A DNA stretch of 64,000 bases from positions 60,422-124,421 of the forward strand of contig CANRBX010000002.1 of the NCBI GenBank assembly GCA_947628955.1, given 5' to 3'. The number at the start of each line of letters is the position of its first letter. The first letter of the stretch is position 1. Both the position numbers and the translations under genes were made by a program. Source of the DNA: an uncultured Lachnospiraceae bacterium. GTDB taxonomy: Bacteria > Bacillota > Clostridia > Lachnospirales > Lachnospiraceae. The notes under the pieces are model-generated. The model did not search any database. It saw nothing but the letters and a program-made list of their open reading frames with translations, and was not told the DNA's origin. Positions 17,021-25,601 of the stretch are shown in pieces.

Positions 17021-17851
17021 CTAGCCCTTAACGCTCGCGCTCGCCATACCCTCGATGAAGCGCCTCTGGAAGATGAGATAGACGATCAGGATGGGGATCA
17101 CCGCGATGCTCGCGCCCGCCAGCATTTTCTCGATCGGCGTCCCGTACTGGCCGTTGAGCGCCCCGAGGCCGAGCGTGATCGTATACTGATCCACATTATT
17201 GAGCATCAGAAGCGGCCACAGATAGGAGTCCCATGTCCAGAGGAACTGCATGATCGCCAGAGCCGACAGCGGATTTTTGAACATCGGGAGGCAGATCTTA
17301 TGGAAAATGCTGAACTCGCCCGCGCCGTCGATGCGCGCCGCTTCCAGAAGCTCCGCCGGGATCGTGGAGGAAAACTGGCGCATCATGAAAATGCCGAACA
17401 GGCTGATCATATTCGGCACGATAACGGAGCGGTACGTCCCCACCCAGCCAAGCCACATCATCATCTGGTACAGCGGGATGATATTGATCGTGGCGGGCAC
17501 CATCATGCAGAAAAGCACCGCCATAAAGATCACATTCCGCCCGCGGAAGCGGTAGCGGCCCAGCACAAAGCCAAACAGGCTCGCCGTGTAAAGCTGCGAG
17601 GCCACGCTGATTACGGTGATGAAAATGCTGTTTGCAAAGAATCTGCTGAAATTAAATTTATTCCAGAGAATCTCATAATTTTCAAAGGTCGGCTCCTTCG
17701 GGAAAATGGTCGGCGGTATGGACAGCACCTCCGTCGGCGTCTTAAAGCTCGACAGGATCATCCAGACAAAAGGAAACAGCATACAGAACGCCAGCGCGAA
17801 AAGCAGCAGATAGACGGCCCACAGCAGGGGCCCGTTTTTTAATTTTCGCAT
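17021..17851 (-). CDS. Carbohydrate ABC transporter permease (MalG type)
   Basis: A 276-residue inner-membrane protein with six predicted helices. The N-terminus has a basic segment then a first helix (LLWAVYLLLFALAFCMLFPF). The EAA motif that contacts the ATPase is EAARIDGAGEFSIFHKICLPMF. The C-terminus FQRRFIEGMASASVKG is typical of the MalG group. GGAGG is six bases before the ATG. The upstream permease stops immediately before (17853), so the two are translated as a pair. The substrate is probably an oligosaccharide cut by the neighbouring GH36 and GH120 enzymes (inference). Confidence 0.93.
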   Translation of the reverse strand: MRKLKNGPLLWAVYLLLFALAFCMLFPFVWMILSSFKTPTEVLSIPPTIFPKEPTFENYEILWNKFNFSRFFANSIFITVISVASQLYTASLFGFVLGRYRFRGRNVIFMAVLFCMMVPATINIIPLYQMMMWLGWVGTYRSVIVPNMISLFGIFMMRQFSSTIPAELLEAARIDGAGEFSIFHKICLPMFKNPLSALAIMQFLWTWDSYLWPLLMLNNVDQYTITLGLGALNGQYGTPIEKMLAGASIAVIPILIVYLIFQRRFIEGMASASVKG

Positions 17852-17852
17852 A

Positions 17853-18788
17853 TCATTCCTCCGATCTGTTCAGCCGGAACTGAATCATTGTGAAGACCAT
17901 GATGATCGCTACCAGCACATAGCCGATCGCAGAGGCCCTGCCGAAATTGAAATCGCGGAAGCCGGTCTGATAGACCCACAGCATCATCGTGTACGACGAA
18001 GTGCCCGGCCCGCCGGGATGGCTCCCGTTGATGCTGGTCATCAGGATCACCTGATTAAAGACCTGCAGGAAATTGATCATGCCGGTCACCGTCACCAGAA
18101 GCGCGGTCGGACGGATCAGCGGAAGGACGAGATAGCGGAAGCAGGCCGGACGCGACGCACCGTCGATCGTGGCCGCCTCAAACAGGGTGGACGGGATCTC
18201 GTTCAGCCCGGCGATAAAGATAATGATCGCATACCCCAGCTCCTTCCACACCGTCACCAGGATAATACAGCCCACCACCTGTTTCGCATCCAGCAGCCAC
18301 ATCTGCTGCGGCAGCCCGAAAAATTTCAGCACCGTATTGAAAACACCGTTGTTCGTGTTAAAAAACGCGTATTTCCACAGCAGGGACACCGCGGCCGACG
18401 ACGTGATCACCGGCAGAAAATACGTGGTGCGCAGGAATCCCTGAAAACGCGGCACAAAATGGATCAGCGTCGCGAAGGCCAGTCCGAGCGTCACATAAAA
18501 AAAACAGGATACGATCGCAATGACCAGCGTGTTGATAAGCGAGGTCAGGAAAAGCGGATTCTCCGCCATCCACCTGTAGTTTTCAAGTCCGGCGAAATCG
18601 AAGGTTCCCTTGATCGGCTTCCAGTCAAAAAAGCTGCCGACCATACTGTACAGAATCGGAAAATAGTTAAATATACCGAGATAAATGACCAGGACTGTCA
18701 TGGAGAAGAGGACCATCCTTCTCTCCTGTCGTCTCCTGCGCCCGGAAAGCCCGGAAGACAGCCTGTGCCGTACACTGCTCTGTTTCAG
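17853..18788 (-). CDS. Carbohydrate ABC transporter permease (MalF type), probable CTG start
   Basis: A 287- to 311-residue permease. The EAA motif is EAATIDGASRPACFRYLVLPLI, and the IFNYFPILYSMVGSFFDW start and FGRASAIGYVLVAI end are typical. The first ATG (18716) would drop the usual basic N-terminus. A CTG at 18788 lies seven bases after AAAGGAGGG (18796-18804) and adds 24 in-frame residues including SGRRRQERR, the normal cytosolic N-terminus of such permeases. I therefore prefer the CTG. ATG 18716 with a weaker AGGAGA five bases upstream is the fallback, and would end the CDS at 18716. Confidence 0.85.
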   Translation of the reverse strand: MKQSSVRHRLSSGLSGRRRRQERRMVLFSMTVLVIYLGIFNYFPILYSMVGSFFDWKPIKGTFDFAGLENYRWMAENPLFLTSLINTLVIAIVSCFFYVTLGLAFATLIHFVPRFQGFLRTTYFLPVITSSAAVSLLWKYAFFNTNNGVFNTVLKFFGLPQQMWLLDAKQVVGCIILVTVWKELGYAIIIFIAGLNEIPSTLFEAATIDGASRPACFRYLVLPLIRPTALLVTVTGMINFLQVFNQVILMTSINGSHPGGPGTSSYTMMLWVYQTGFRDFNFGRASAIGYVLVAIIMVFTMIQFRLNRSEE

Positions 18789-19063
18789 GGAAGCTCCCTC
18801 CTTTCTGCGGTTCCATATCCGAAAATCTGAAAGGATCTCCTGCAGGAGAGAGCCTTCCCGTTTTCACAGCGGAATGAAACTCTGTATGATATGACAACAG
18901 CCGGGGGAGGGGGCAGTCTGCCCGCCGTCCTCCGGCCGCTGATTCACTTTATGTCAAACATCAAACCAATGTCGTTCTGATCGCCTGGATTTCACAAAAT
19001 TCCCCGAATGACAGCCTCACAGGTGATGGCCGCACAGTGCGGGTTTTCCCGCTCCAGCCGATG
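18789..19063 (-). other. Intercistronic region between sugar-binding protein and permeases with a hairpin
   Basis: No gene is seen. GGGCAGTCTGCCC at 18911-18923 is a perfect short hairpin flanked by G- and C-rich arms, and would form in the minus-strand mRNA between the binding-protein gene and the permease genes. Such hairpins often let the binding protein be made in excess. Confidence 0.5.
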
Positions 19064-20425
19064 TTACTGCAGATACTCCGCAAGCGGGGACATGCGCTCC
19101 ACCGTGGCGACCGTGGCGTCCGGAGCCAGTCTCGCGTTCTCCTCGTCGAAGGCACTGAGCGCCTCCTCCGGATCCTGCATGGCAAGCAGAAGGCCGTCCG
19201 ACAGATACGTGCCTACCGCATTGTCGAAGCCCGATGTCCAGATGCCGGTCCAGACGGTCTTGTCCGTATACTGGCCGATCGTCGCGAGAACCTTGTTCTC
19301 CGCGAGCGACGGGTCGTCCTGGCAGCTCTTCTTGGTCGGGTACGTGTAGGTCAGGTTCGCCATCTCCACAAGGTAATTATCCGACGCAAAATAGTATTTC
19401 AGGAAGTCCATGGCCACGGCCTTGTGCGCATCGTCTGATTTCGCGTTGACCACCGCAGAAGCCTCCGGATTGTTGCGGTCCACGACCTTCGTGTCTTCAA
19501 ATGTCGGCGTCGGGAAGCAGTCCCACTCAAAGCTGTCGCCTACGTTGGCGTTGAGCCAGTCGCCGATCCAGGTCCAGGAATAGAGCATCGCGGACTGCTG
19601 ATTCCCGAAGCGCTCATTCGCCGCGCCCGAGCCAGGTGCAAAGATCTTGTCCGTCGTGATGAAGCCCTGCAGCATCTCTGCCGCCTCGATCGCGCCCGGA
19701 TTGTTCATCTGCGTGTTCTTTCCGTCCTCCTTAAAGACGTTGTAGCCCTTCTGATAGTTCAGCGCCAGCATGAACACGCTCTCACCGATGTCGAAGCCGT
19801 TGACCGTAATGGTGTCTCCGTCCGTCTTTGTGAGCTTCTTTGCGACCTCGCGCAGCTCGTCCCATGTCTTCGGGATATCCGCGTCCGTCAGGCCGGCCTC
19901 TTCCCACATATCCTTATTGTAAACGATCAGGCCGGTCGAATCGCCAAGCGGGATCGTGTACACCTTGTCCTCATACATCATCGGCTCCACGCCGTTGAAG
20001 TCCTCTTTTACCGCCTCTGCCAGATCATCCGGGAACGGCTCTGCCAGATCCGGAATAAAGGTCTGAAAATTCGCCAGATGGAAGTGCATCAGGTCCGGGC
20101 CGGTCCCGCTGGATACCGCCACAGGAAGCTTCGACCAGTAATCGCCCCAGCCGAGGGAGCTGTCCACTTCAAAGGTTACATTCGGATGGATCTTCGAGTA
20201 ATCGTCCATCGCGCCCTGCCAGCGCGCGTAGCCGCCCACGCCCGGATCCGGATACCAGAAGCTGATCGTGATATCCTCGCCGTCATTGACCGGAACGCTC
20301 GGGTCATACGTCACCGCGCCGCTCCCGATGATGCCCGTCTCTTCTTCTGCACTGCCGGCAAAGCCCGTCATCAGGGACAGGACCATGGCAGCCGCAAGCG
20401 CCAAACTGAATATTCTCTTTTTCAT
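19064..20425 (-). CDS. Extracellular sugar-binding protein of an ABC transporter
   Basis: A 453-residue family 1 solute-binding protein. The signal peptide starts MKKRIFSLALAAAMVLSLM and ends near FAGSAEEE. There is no lipobox cysteine, which is unusual for a Gram-positive binding protein. Typical family parts are ISFWYPDPG, GTGPDLMHFHLANF, GLIVYNKDMWEEAGL, PKTWDELREVAKKLT and YSWTWIGDWL. AAAGGAGG precedes the ATG. It is the first gene of the transporter operon, downstream of an AT-rich regulatory region. The ligand is unknown, with a xyloside or galactoside oligosaccharide likely from the operon. Confidence 0.93.
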   Translation of the reverse strand: MKKRIFSLALAAAMVLSLMTGFAGSAEEETGIIGSGAVTYDPSVPVNDGEDITISFWYPDPGVGGYARWQGAMDDYSKIHPNVTFEVDSSLGWGDYWSKLPVAVSSGTGPDLMHFHLANFQTFIPDLAEPFPDDLAEAVKEDFNGVEPMMYEDKVYTIPLGDSTGLIVYNKDMWEEAGLTDADIPKTWDELREVAKKLTKTDGDTITVNGFDIGESVFMLALNYQKGYNVFKEDGKNTQMNNPGAIEAAEMLQGFITTDKIFAPGSGAANERFGNQQSAMLYSWTWIGDWLNANVGDSFEWDCFPTPTFEDTKVVDRNNPEASAVVNAKSDDAHKAVAMDFLKYYFASDNYLVEMANLTYTYPTKKSCQDDPSLAENKVLATIGQYTDKTVWTGIWTSGFDNAVGTYLSDGLLLAMQDPEEALSAFDEENARLAPDATVATVERMSPLAEYLQ

Positions 20426-20502
20426 TGATGGTTCCTCCTTTTTTTGCAGATTTATTTTCCGATTTCTGCGCCCTCCGAAGAGGTGCGCTCCTCGTAATTG
20501 AA

Positions 20503-20571
20503 AATATATCACAAATTTTTCAGAAAACCATCGTTATTTTCTATCATTATGTACAAAATTAATTTTTGTAC
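20503..20571 (-). promoter_or_regulatory. Promoter region and AT-rich palindrome upstream of the binding-protein operon
   Basis: The 187-bp gap between the two binding-protein genes holds a minus-strand -10 (TATATT, 20503-20508) with a poor -35 (ATGGTT, 20526-20531), as expected for an activator-dependent promoter. A near-palindrome GTACAAAATTAATTTTTGTAC lies at 20551-20571, in the place where an AraC-type activator would bind. Assignment to the regulator at 22016-24307 is inference. Confidence 0.45.
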
Positions 20572-20612
20572 TGTTTAGTGAATTTTTTGATTTTATGGTA
20601 TTTTTCTATCTA

Positions 20613-22016
20613 TTATTCTGTTTTAAACTCATCATAGTGCGGATAATAGGGCAAAGTCGAGACGTAATCGTACTGCGCCAGGATCTTCCGCAGCTCCTCG
20701 TCGGCCGTCTCAAGCAGGTCGTCCAGATGGTACTTTTCTTCAAACAGGTCCGTATTGACCAGAGGCCGCAGGTAAGAATACACCGCCTCCGGTATCGCTC
20801 CCTTCAGGGCCGTCCGGTCAATGTAGCCGGTCTGCACCCGGATCACCTCGCTGAGCTCATCCGCGCGCGACTCGACGAGCGAATACTTGCCGGGGACGAT
20901 CTGCGCCTGATTCGCCACCTGCAGCAGCACGTCGTCGTTGGAAAGGTAAAACAGCAGCATGTCGAGCGCAGCCTCCTTCTGGGCCTCGCCGGATTTTCTG
21001 TTGACTGCAAAGCTCATCTCATAATTATTGTAATCGTAGGCCGGCGGAACCTCGCCGTCCCAGGTGGGATTCCGGAAGAACCCGTACTCCACCGTCGGAT
21101 AGTTCAGCGCAAGGTCATTGGCCAGCCAGGACCAGCCGTAGACCATGGCCGCGTGTTCCTCCCCGAAGAGCTCCCGCGCCGGCGCCTCGTGAATCCTGCA
21201 GACACGGTCTGAGGAATACAGGCCGCGGAGAAATTCCGCGCACTCCTTCGTCTCCGGATTGAACAGGTTCGTGACCGCTCCGTTTTCCGCAAACAGCGGG
21301 ATCCCCTTCTGAGCCTGCATGGCGAACAGCAGGTTCTGCGCCTCTGTGTTAAAATTAAATCCGTCCACCAGGATCGCCCCGCCGGCGTCGTACTTCGTCA
21401 GCTTTTTCGCCACGGCGCGCAGCTCCTCCCAGGTCGCCGGGATATCCGCGCGCGTAAGCCCGGCCTCCCTCCACAGCCTCTGATTGTAAAAGATCCCCCC
21501 GGTGCAGCACCCCATGCTGACGCTGTAGAGCTCCTCGCTGTTTTTCAGATCCCCGGGCTGGTCAAAATACGTTCCGAAGCCGTCTGCCCCGAAAATCTCC
21601 TCCGGCAGAGGCTCCATATCGCCCTGATATTCCTCAAACACGGAGTTGTGCATGTGGAAGATGTCCGGCCCGTTCCCGCCTGACAGCGCCAGGCGCAGCT
21701 TGATCCAGTAGCTCTTCCACGGATAGATGACAAGCCGCACGTCCACATTCGGGCGGTACTTTTTGTACTCCTCCAGAAAGTACCGGTAGCAGTCCTCCCA
21801 GTCCTCGTTCACCCACATGGTCACCGTGACCGGCTCTCCCCCGTTCACCTGCGTGTCCTGAAAATAGGAAAAGGTCTGGTCCTCAAACATCTGCGGAGTA
21901 AATGTGATTTCCTGCTTCTCCGCCTCCGGCCGCTTCCCGGGCCCGGAACAGGCTGCCAGAAAAAGCGGCATGATCAAAAGCAGGACACAGCGGCACGCTG
22001 CATGTATCCGTCCCAT
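20613..22016 (-). CDS. Second sugar-binding lipoprotein, translationally coupled to the AraC regulator
   Basis: A 467-residue binding protein with a proper lipobox (LFLAAC, Cys23), so it is anchored at the outer face of the membrane. It shares the fold and many segments with the protein at 19064-20425: VTMWVNEDWEDCYRYF, GNGPDIFHMHNSVF, GGIFYNQRLWREAGL, PATWEELRAVAKKLT and MVYGWSWLANDL. Its ATG shares one base with the stop of the regulator gene (TGATG), with AGGTGA just upstream. No permease of its own is present. It could feed the same permeases or act as a ligand-presenting partner of the membrane regulator. Confidence 0.9.
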   Translation of the reverse strand: MGRIHAACRCVLLLIMPLFLAACSGPGKRPEAEKQEITFTPQMFEDQTFSYFQDTQVNGGEPVTVTMWVNEDWEDCYRYFLEEYKKYRPNVDVRLVIYPWKSYWIKLRLALSGGNGPDIFHMHNSVFEEYQGDMEPLPEEIFGADGFGTYFDQPGDLKNSEELYSVSMGCCTGGIFYNQRLWREAGLTRADIPATWEELRAVAKKLTKYDAGGAILVDGFNFNTEAQNLLFAMQAQKGIPLFAENGAVTNLFNPETKECAEFLRGLYSSDRVCRIHEAPARELFGEEHAAMVYGWSWLANDLALNYPTVEYGFFRNPTWDGEVPPAYDYNNYEMSFAVNRKSGEAQKEAALDMLLFYLSNDDVLLQVANQAQIVPGKYSLVESRADELSEVIRVQTGYIDRTALKGAIPEAVYSYLRPLVNTDLFEEKYHLDDLLETADEELRKILAQYDYVSTLPYYPHYDEFKTE

Positions 22017-24307
22017 CAGATCACCTTTCTTTCCCGTCTGCGGTATTCAGACGGCGTCATTCCCTTGTATTTCTTGAAGATCTCGATAAACGAGCGCTGC
22101 TGTGTGTAGCCGGTCTGCTCCCCGATCTCCCATATCTTCATATCGGTCGTCTCAAGCAGCTCGCAGCTCTTCGTGATCCTCTTCATCGTGATATATTCCT
22201 TGATCGAGTTCCCCGTCGCCAGCTTAAAGACCTTGCTCAGATAAGACACGCTGCAGCCCATCTCGCGCGCAAGATACTCAAGGTCGAGCGTCGGTTTGGC
22301 ATAGTGCTCATCGAGAAAGGCCACGGCCTGCTGTGCCAGATCGCGGTTTTTGACATCGCGCCTTCTCTCGAGCGCGAGGCAGAAGCATCCGCAGAACTCC
22401 TTCAGGACGTCGACCATTCCGGCCGAGAAGCTGCAGCTGTACAGCTTCTGGCGGAACTCCGCGCATTTCCCGGCGTCGATATCGCAGTCCAGACCCATAT
22501 CCTCCAGCAGCCGGGTCAGGTCCGTGTACAGGTGCAGCAGGGCCTGCCTGCAGGCCTCCGGCCTCAGGACATGCGCGTGGATGTATTCCGCAAAGATCTC
22601 CACATGCCTGCAGCTCTCCACGGCATCGCCCTGCCGCAGACGGGCGGCAATCTCCTTTTCTATATCCCATGGATACCCGTACGGCTCCGGGATCCCGCTC
22701 GGCACGTTTTCAAAACGGATGACGCGCGAGCTGCCCAGGATAAAGCGGTAGGACAGGGCAGCGCCGGCCTGCCCGTACAGCATGGGCACGCTGGTCAGGT
22801 CCTCGGCCACGGTGCTGCTCCCTAGCTCTACGGGCCAGCCCAGACGGCACTCGATCTCCTGCCGGATCTGCTCCAGATGCGGCGCAAAGGAGGCGTCCTC
22901 CCCGGCTTCCTTTCTGCGCCCCAGAAGCACCGCGACCGAGCCGTTTTCCACCCCGATCACCCCAAGGACGTCCGGCGAGTGCGCGTCAAAGGCCTCTCTC
23001 GCCGCCCTCTCCAGGCTCTGCCTGCGCTGGAGCTCGCCTCCCTGCGCCCATCCCGGATGCACCGGCATCCCGGACGGGGCGTCAAATCCGCCTGACAGCA
23101 TGATCACACGGTAGCGCATATCCGCGCACGGTATCCCGAACGCTTTTGCGCGCTCCTGGACCGGAGTGCCCGGATCCAGGCTGTTTTCAAGGAGCTCGCG
23201 CAGAAATTCATTCCTGGCGATCTCCTTGCTCTCATCCAGCTGCTTTCTCAGTGAACGGTTGCGGCTGATCAGCTCCGGCACGCCCTCCTGCAGCACATTG
23301 ACCGCGTCCATCCCTTCCCGGTCCGCACTGCCGGCGTCGCCGAGCTGCCGGGAGATCTTCTCGATCGGGCGGTACAGGCTCTGCATCAGAAGTCGGAGCA
23401 GCACAAGCACAAGGGCCCCGCTCAGGATTGCGGTCAGGGCCAGCAGGAGGCGCCAGCTTCGCAGCTGCCGGTAGATCACGGAGGTCGGGACAAGATACCA
23501 GTAGCACCAGCCGAATCGCTCAGAGATCGCGTACGTGACCAGACAGCTCCTGCCGTCCACCTCTGTCACCTCGCTGCCGTTCTCCTCCGGCACGATCCCG
23601 ATGTCCGCGGGCCTGTCCGGCTGGTCGTAATTGAGCCAGTTGCCGTATCCGTCCGAAAGGTAGATCTTTGAGTCCTCAAAGCGGATGGCAGGGCCAAGCC
23701 CCTGGAAAAAGTAGGAATTGTCCACGGTCACCATCAGCACCGGCACGCTGTCCGCGAGATGGTTGGAGCAGCGCACCGCGACCATCAGGATCCACTCGAC
23801 CTCCCCGTCCGCATTCCGGACCGGATAGAGGCCGTCCTTTCCGTTTTCCTGATAGATCTCGTATGCCCTGAGGATCATCAGCTGGCTGCTGCTCTCCGAC
23901 AGCAGTTTGTAGCTTGGGGTGTATGTATTGACGTCGATCAGACCTGTCTGTTCCGGATAGTATACATAGCAGGATGTGAAGTAGGGACTCAGGTTCAGGA
24001 TGCCGGAGACCTGGTCGTAGACGATCTCCTTCTCCCGGTAATCCAGAATGTGTGAAAAGCGCACCGCAAAAAACTCCAGATCCTCGTTGCTCGTAAGCGC
24101 CTTCAGCGACTGCTCCGCATTGTCGAGAAACATGTCGTTCGTGTCCCTCATCTGTATCAGGGTGTCGAACGTCTGGCGCCGCGCGCTCGCGATCAGCTGG
24201 CGCTTCATGCTCGAGTAGAGGAACAGATTGACGCCCGCGATGACGGCAAGCATCAGCAGGCTTAAGTACACCCACGTCTTCGTCTTGTAAGTGATCTTCC
24301 TGCCCAT
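22016..24307 (-). CDS. Membrane-bound AraC-family regulator with an extracellular sensor domain
   Basis: A 763-residue one-component regulator. Helix 1 is at about residues 12-32, then comes an extracellular Cache-like region (about 33-280) including DTNDMFLDNAEQSL, then helix 2 (LLLALTAILSGALVLVLLRLLM, about 285-306), a cytosolic linker, and a C-terminal AraC domain (about 655-763) with two helix-turn-helix units: LDLEYLAREMGCSVSYLSKVFK and IWEIGEQTGYTQQRSFIEIFKKYKGMTPSEYRRRE. GGAGG is nine bases before the ATG. It lies upstream of and coupled to the binding lipoprotein, in the same direction as the glycan operon it probably activates. Confidence 0.93.
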   Translation of the reverse strand: MGRKITYKTKTWVYLSLLMLAVIAGVNLFLYSSMKRQLIASARRQTFDTLIQMRDTNDMFLDNAEQSLKALTSNEDLEFFAVRFSHILDYREKEIVYDQVSGILNLSPYFTSCYVYYPEQTGLIDVNTYTPSYKLLSESSSQLMILRAYEIYQENGKDGLYPVRNADGEVEWILMVAVRCSNHLADSVPVLMVTVDNSYFFQGLGPAIRFEDSKIYLSDGYGNWLNYDQPDRPADIGIVPEENGSEVTEVDGRSCLVTYAISERFGWCYWYLVPTSVIYRQLRSWRLLLALTAILSGALVLVLLRLLMQSLYRPIEKISRQLGDAGSADREGMDAVNVLQEGVPELISRNRSLRKQLDESKEIARNEFLRELLENSLDPGTPVQERAKAFGIPCADMRYRVIMLSGGFDAPSGMPVHPGWAQGGELQRRQSLERAAREAFDAHSPDVLGVIGVENGSVAVLLGRRKEAGEDASFAPHLEQIRQEIECRLGWPVELGSSTVAEDLTSVPMLYGQAGAALSYRFILGSSRVIRFENVPSGIPEPYGYPWDIEKEIAARLRQGDAVESCRHVEIFAEYIHAHVLRPEACRQALLHLYTDLTRLLEDMGLDCDIDAGKCAEFRQKLYSCSFSAGMVDVLKEFCGCFCLALERRRDVKNRDLAQQAVAFLDEHYAKPTLDLEYLAREMGCSVSYLSKVFKLATGNSIKEYITMKRITKSCELLETTDMKIWEIGEQTGYTQQRSFIEIFKKYKGMTPSEYRRRERKVI

Positions 24308-24606
24308 ATGCGTGCTCCTCCTTCCCGGCAGTTGTGCCCGGCGCGATTCCCGGAGGCTGTACGCAAAATCCGTGTATTTTTCACATCAGCCGTCCGATAT
24401 TTCCAAATAATTCCTGTATTTATTATTATATTATCCCAAAATATATTTGTCAATCGGACTTTTTATGTGCAAATTGTATGATTTTTCTGATGTTTTTTGA
24501 GAGAAGAACATGAAATGGCCGCCGGGGAAGACGGCGGCACAGAAGTTTTCCGGGCAGGGAAGCAGGCGGTGCCGCCTGTCCGAAAGAGGCGTGTTCAGAT
24601 TTTCAT
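24308..24606. other. Intergenic region with regulator promoter area and two GC hairpins
   Basis: No gene is seen. The half next to the regulator (24380-24500) is AT-rich and should hold its promoter. I found no clear pair of hexamers. The half after the cbiB stop holds two GC-rich inverted repeats, CAGGCGGTGCCGCCTG (24563-24578) and GCCGCC/GGCGGC (24518-24538). They lack a T tract, so they are weak candidates for the end of the cbiB transcript. Confidence 0.4.
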
Positions 24607-25590
24607 TTAAAAAAGAGATGCCAGCAGCGCGAGCTTCAGAAGGCCCAGAACGATCAGGGACAGCACCGAGGAGACCGTCATCACCCGGTTTATGCGCGCG
24701 ATGTCGGCAGTCTCCACCGGCCGCAGGTCGTCGCCGATCAGCGGCTTTTTGTGCAGCTTCCCGAAATACCAGGCGTCCCCGGCGAGCTGCACATGCAGCG
24801 CCCCCGCCGCCGCGGCCTCCGTCTGCGCAGAGTTCGGGCTCGCATGCTTTCTGCGGTCGCGCCTCCAGATCTTCCAGGCATGCTTCGCGTCCAGGCCGCA
24901 CAGCGCGGCCCCCAGGATCAGGAAGAGCGCCGCCAGCCTCGACGGGATGTAGTTCGCCGCATCGTCGAGCTTCGCCGCGATCCTCCCGAAATACAGATAG
25001 CGGTCATTTTTGTAGCCGACCATGGAGTCCATCGTGTTAATGCTCTTATAGGCAAGTCCAAGCACCCCGCCCCCCAGCATCATGTACAGAAGCGGCGCAA
25101 ACACTCCGTCTGAGAAATTTTCCGCGACCGTCTCAACGGCGGCACGGATCACGCCGCTTTTTGAGAGCGCCTGTGTATCGCGACCCACGATGCGCGCGAC
25201 CGCCCTGCGCCCGGCCTCCAGGCCCTCCTGCTCAAGCGCCCCGGCGACGTTCGCGCTCTCCTTTCTGAGCGTCCGGACGGCCAGCACAAAGAAGCACAGC
25301 ACGGATTCTGCCGCCACCCCGAGCCGGAAATCCGCCCGGTACGCAGCCAGAAGCAGCGCTGCCGGAATTCCGGCGGAAATCACGACCACGAGCAGGGCCA
25401 GAACCCCGCCCGCGGCCAGTTCCCCGCTCTCTGTCTTTGGAAAGAGCCTTCGCAGCACCTTTTCCAGTCCGGAAATCAGCCTTCCGATCAGACAGATCGG
25501 ATGCCAGGAAACCGCCGGATCTCCGAATATCTCATCCAGTACAAAGCCGGCCGCCACCGCGGCCAGCGACCCTGCCATATAAGTCCGCAT
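24607..25590 (-). CDS. cbiB: Adenosylcobinamide-phosphate synthase (CbiB)
   Basis: A 327-residue membrane enzyme that attaches aminopropanol phosphate (the CobD product) to adenosylcobyric acid. Diagnostic segments are LDEIFGDP near the start, WHPICLIGRLI, the AVETVAENFSDGVFAPLLY motif, YKSINTMDSMVGYKNDRYLYFG and SPNSAQTEAAAAGALHVQLAG. Several transmembrane helices are visible. Length is normal. It is the last gene of the second cobalamin cluster (cobS, dehydrogenase, MATE, cbiB), 11 bp after the MATE gene. Confidence 0.96.
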   Translation of the reverse strand: MRTYMAGSLAAVAAGFVLDEIFGDPAVSWHPICLIGRLISGLEKVLRRLFPKTESGELAAGGVLALLVVVISAGIPAALLLAAYRADFRLGVAAESVLCFFVLAVRTLRKESANVAGALEQEGLEAGRRAVARIVGRDTQALSKSGVIRAAVETVAENFSDGVFAPLLYMMLGGGVLGLAYKSINTMDSMVGYKNDRYLYFGRIAAKLDDAANYIPSRLAALFLILGAALCGLDAKHAWKIWRRDRRKHASPNSAQTEAAAAGALHVQLAGDAWYFGKLHKKPLIGDDLRPVETADIARINRVMTVSSVLSLIVLGLLKLALLASLF

Positions 25591-25601
25591 TCTGCAATTC
25601 C

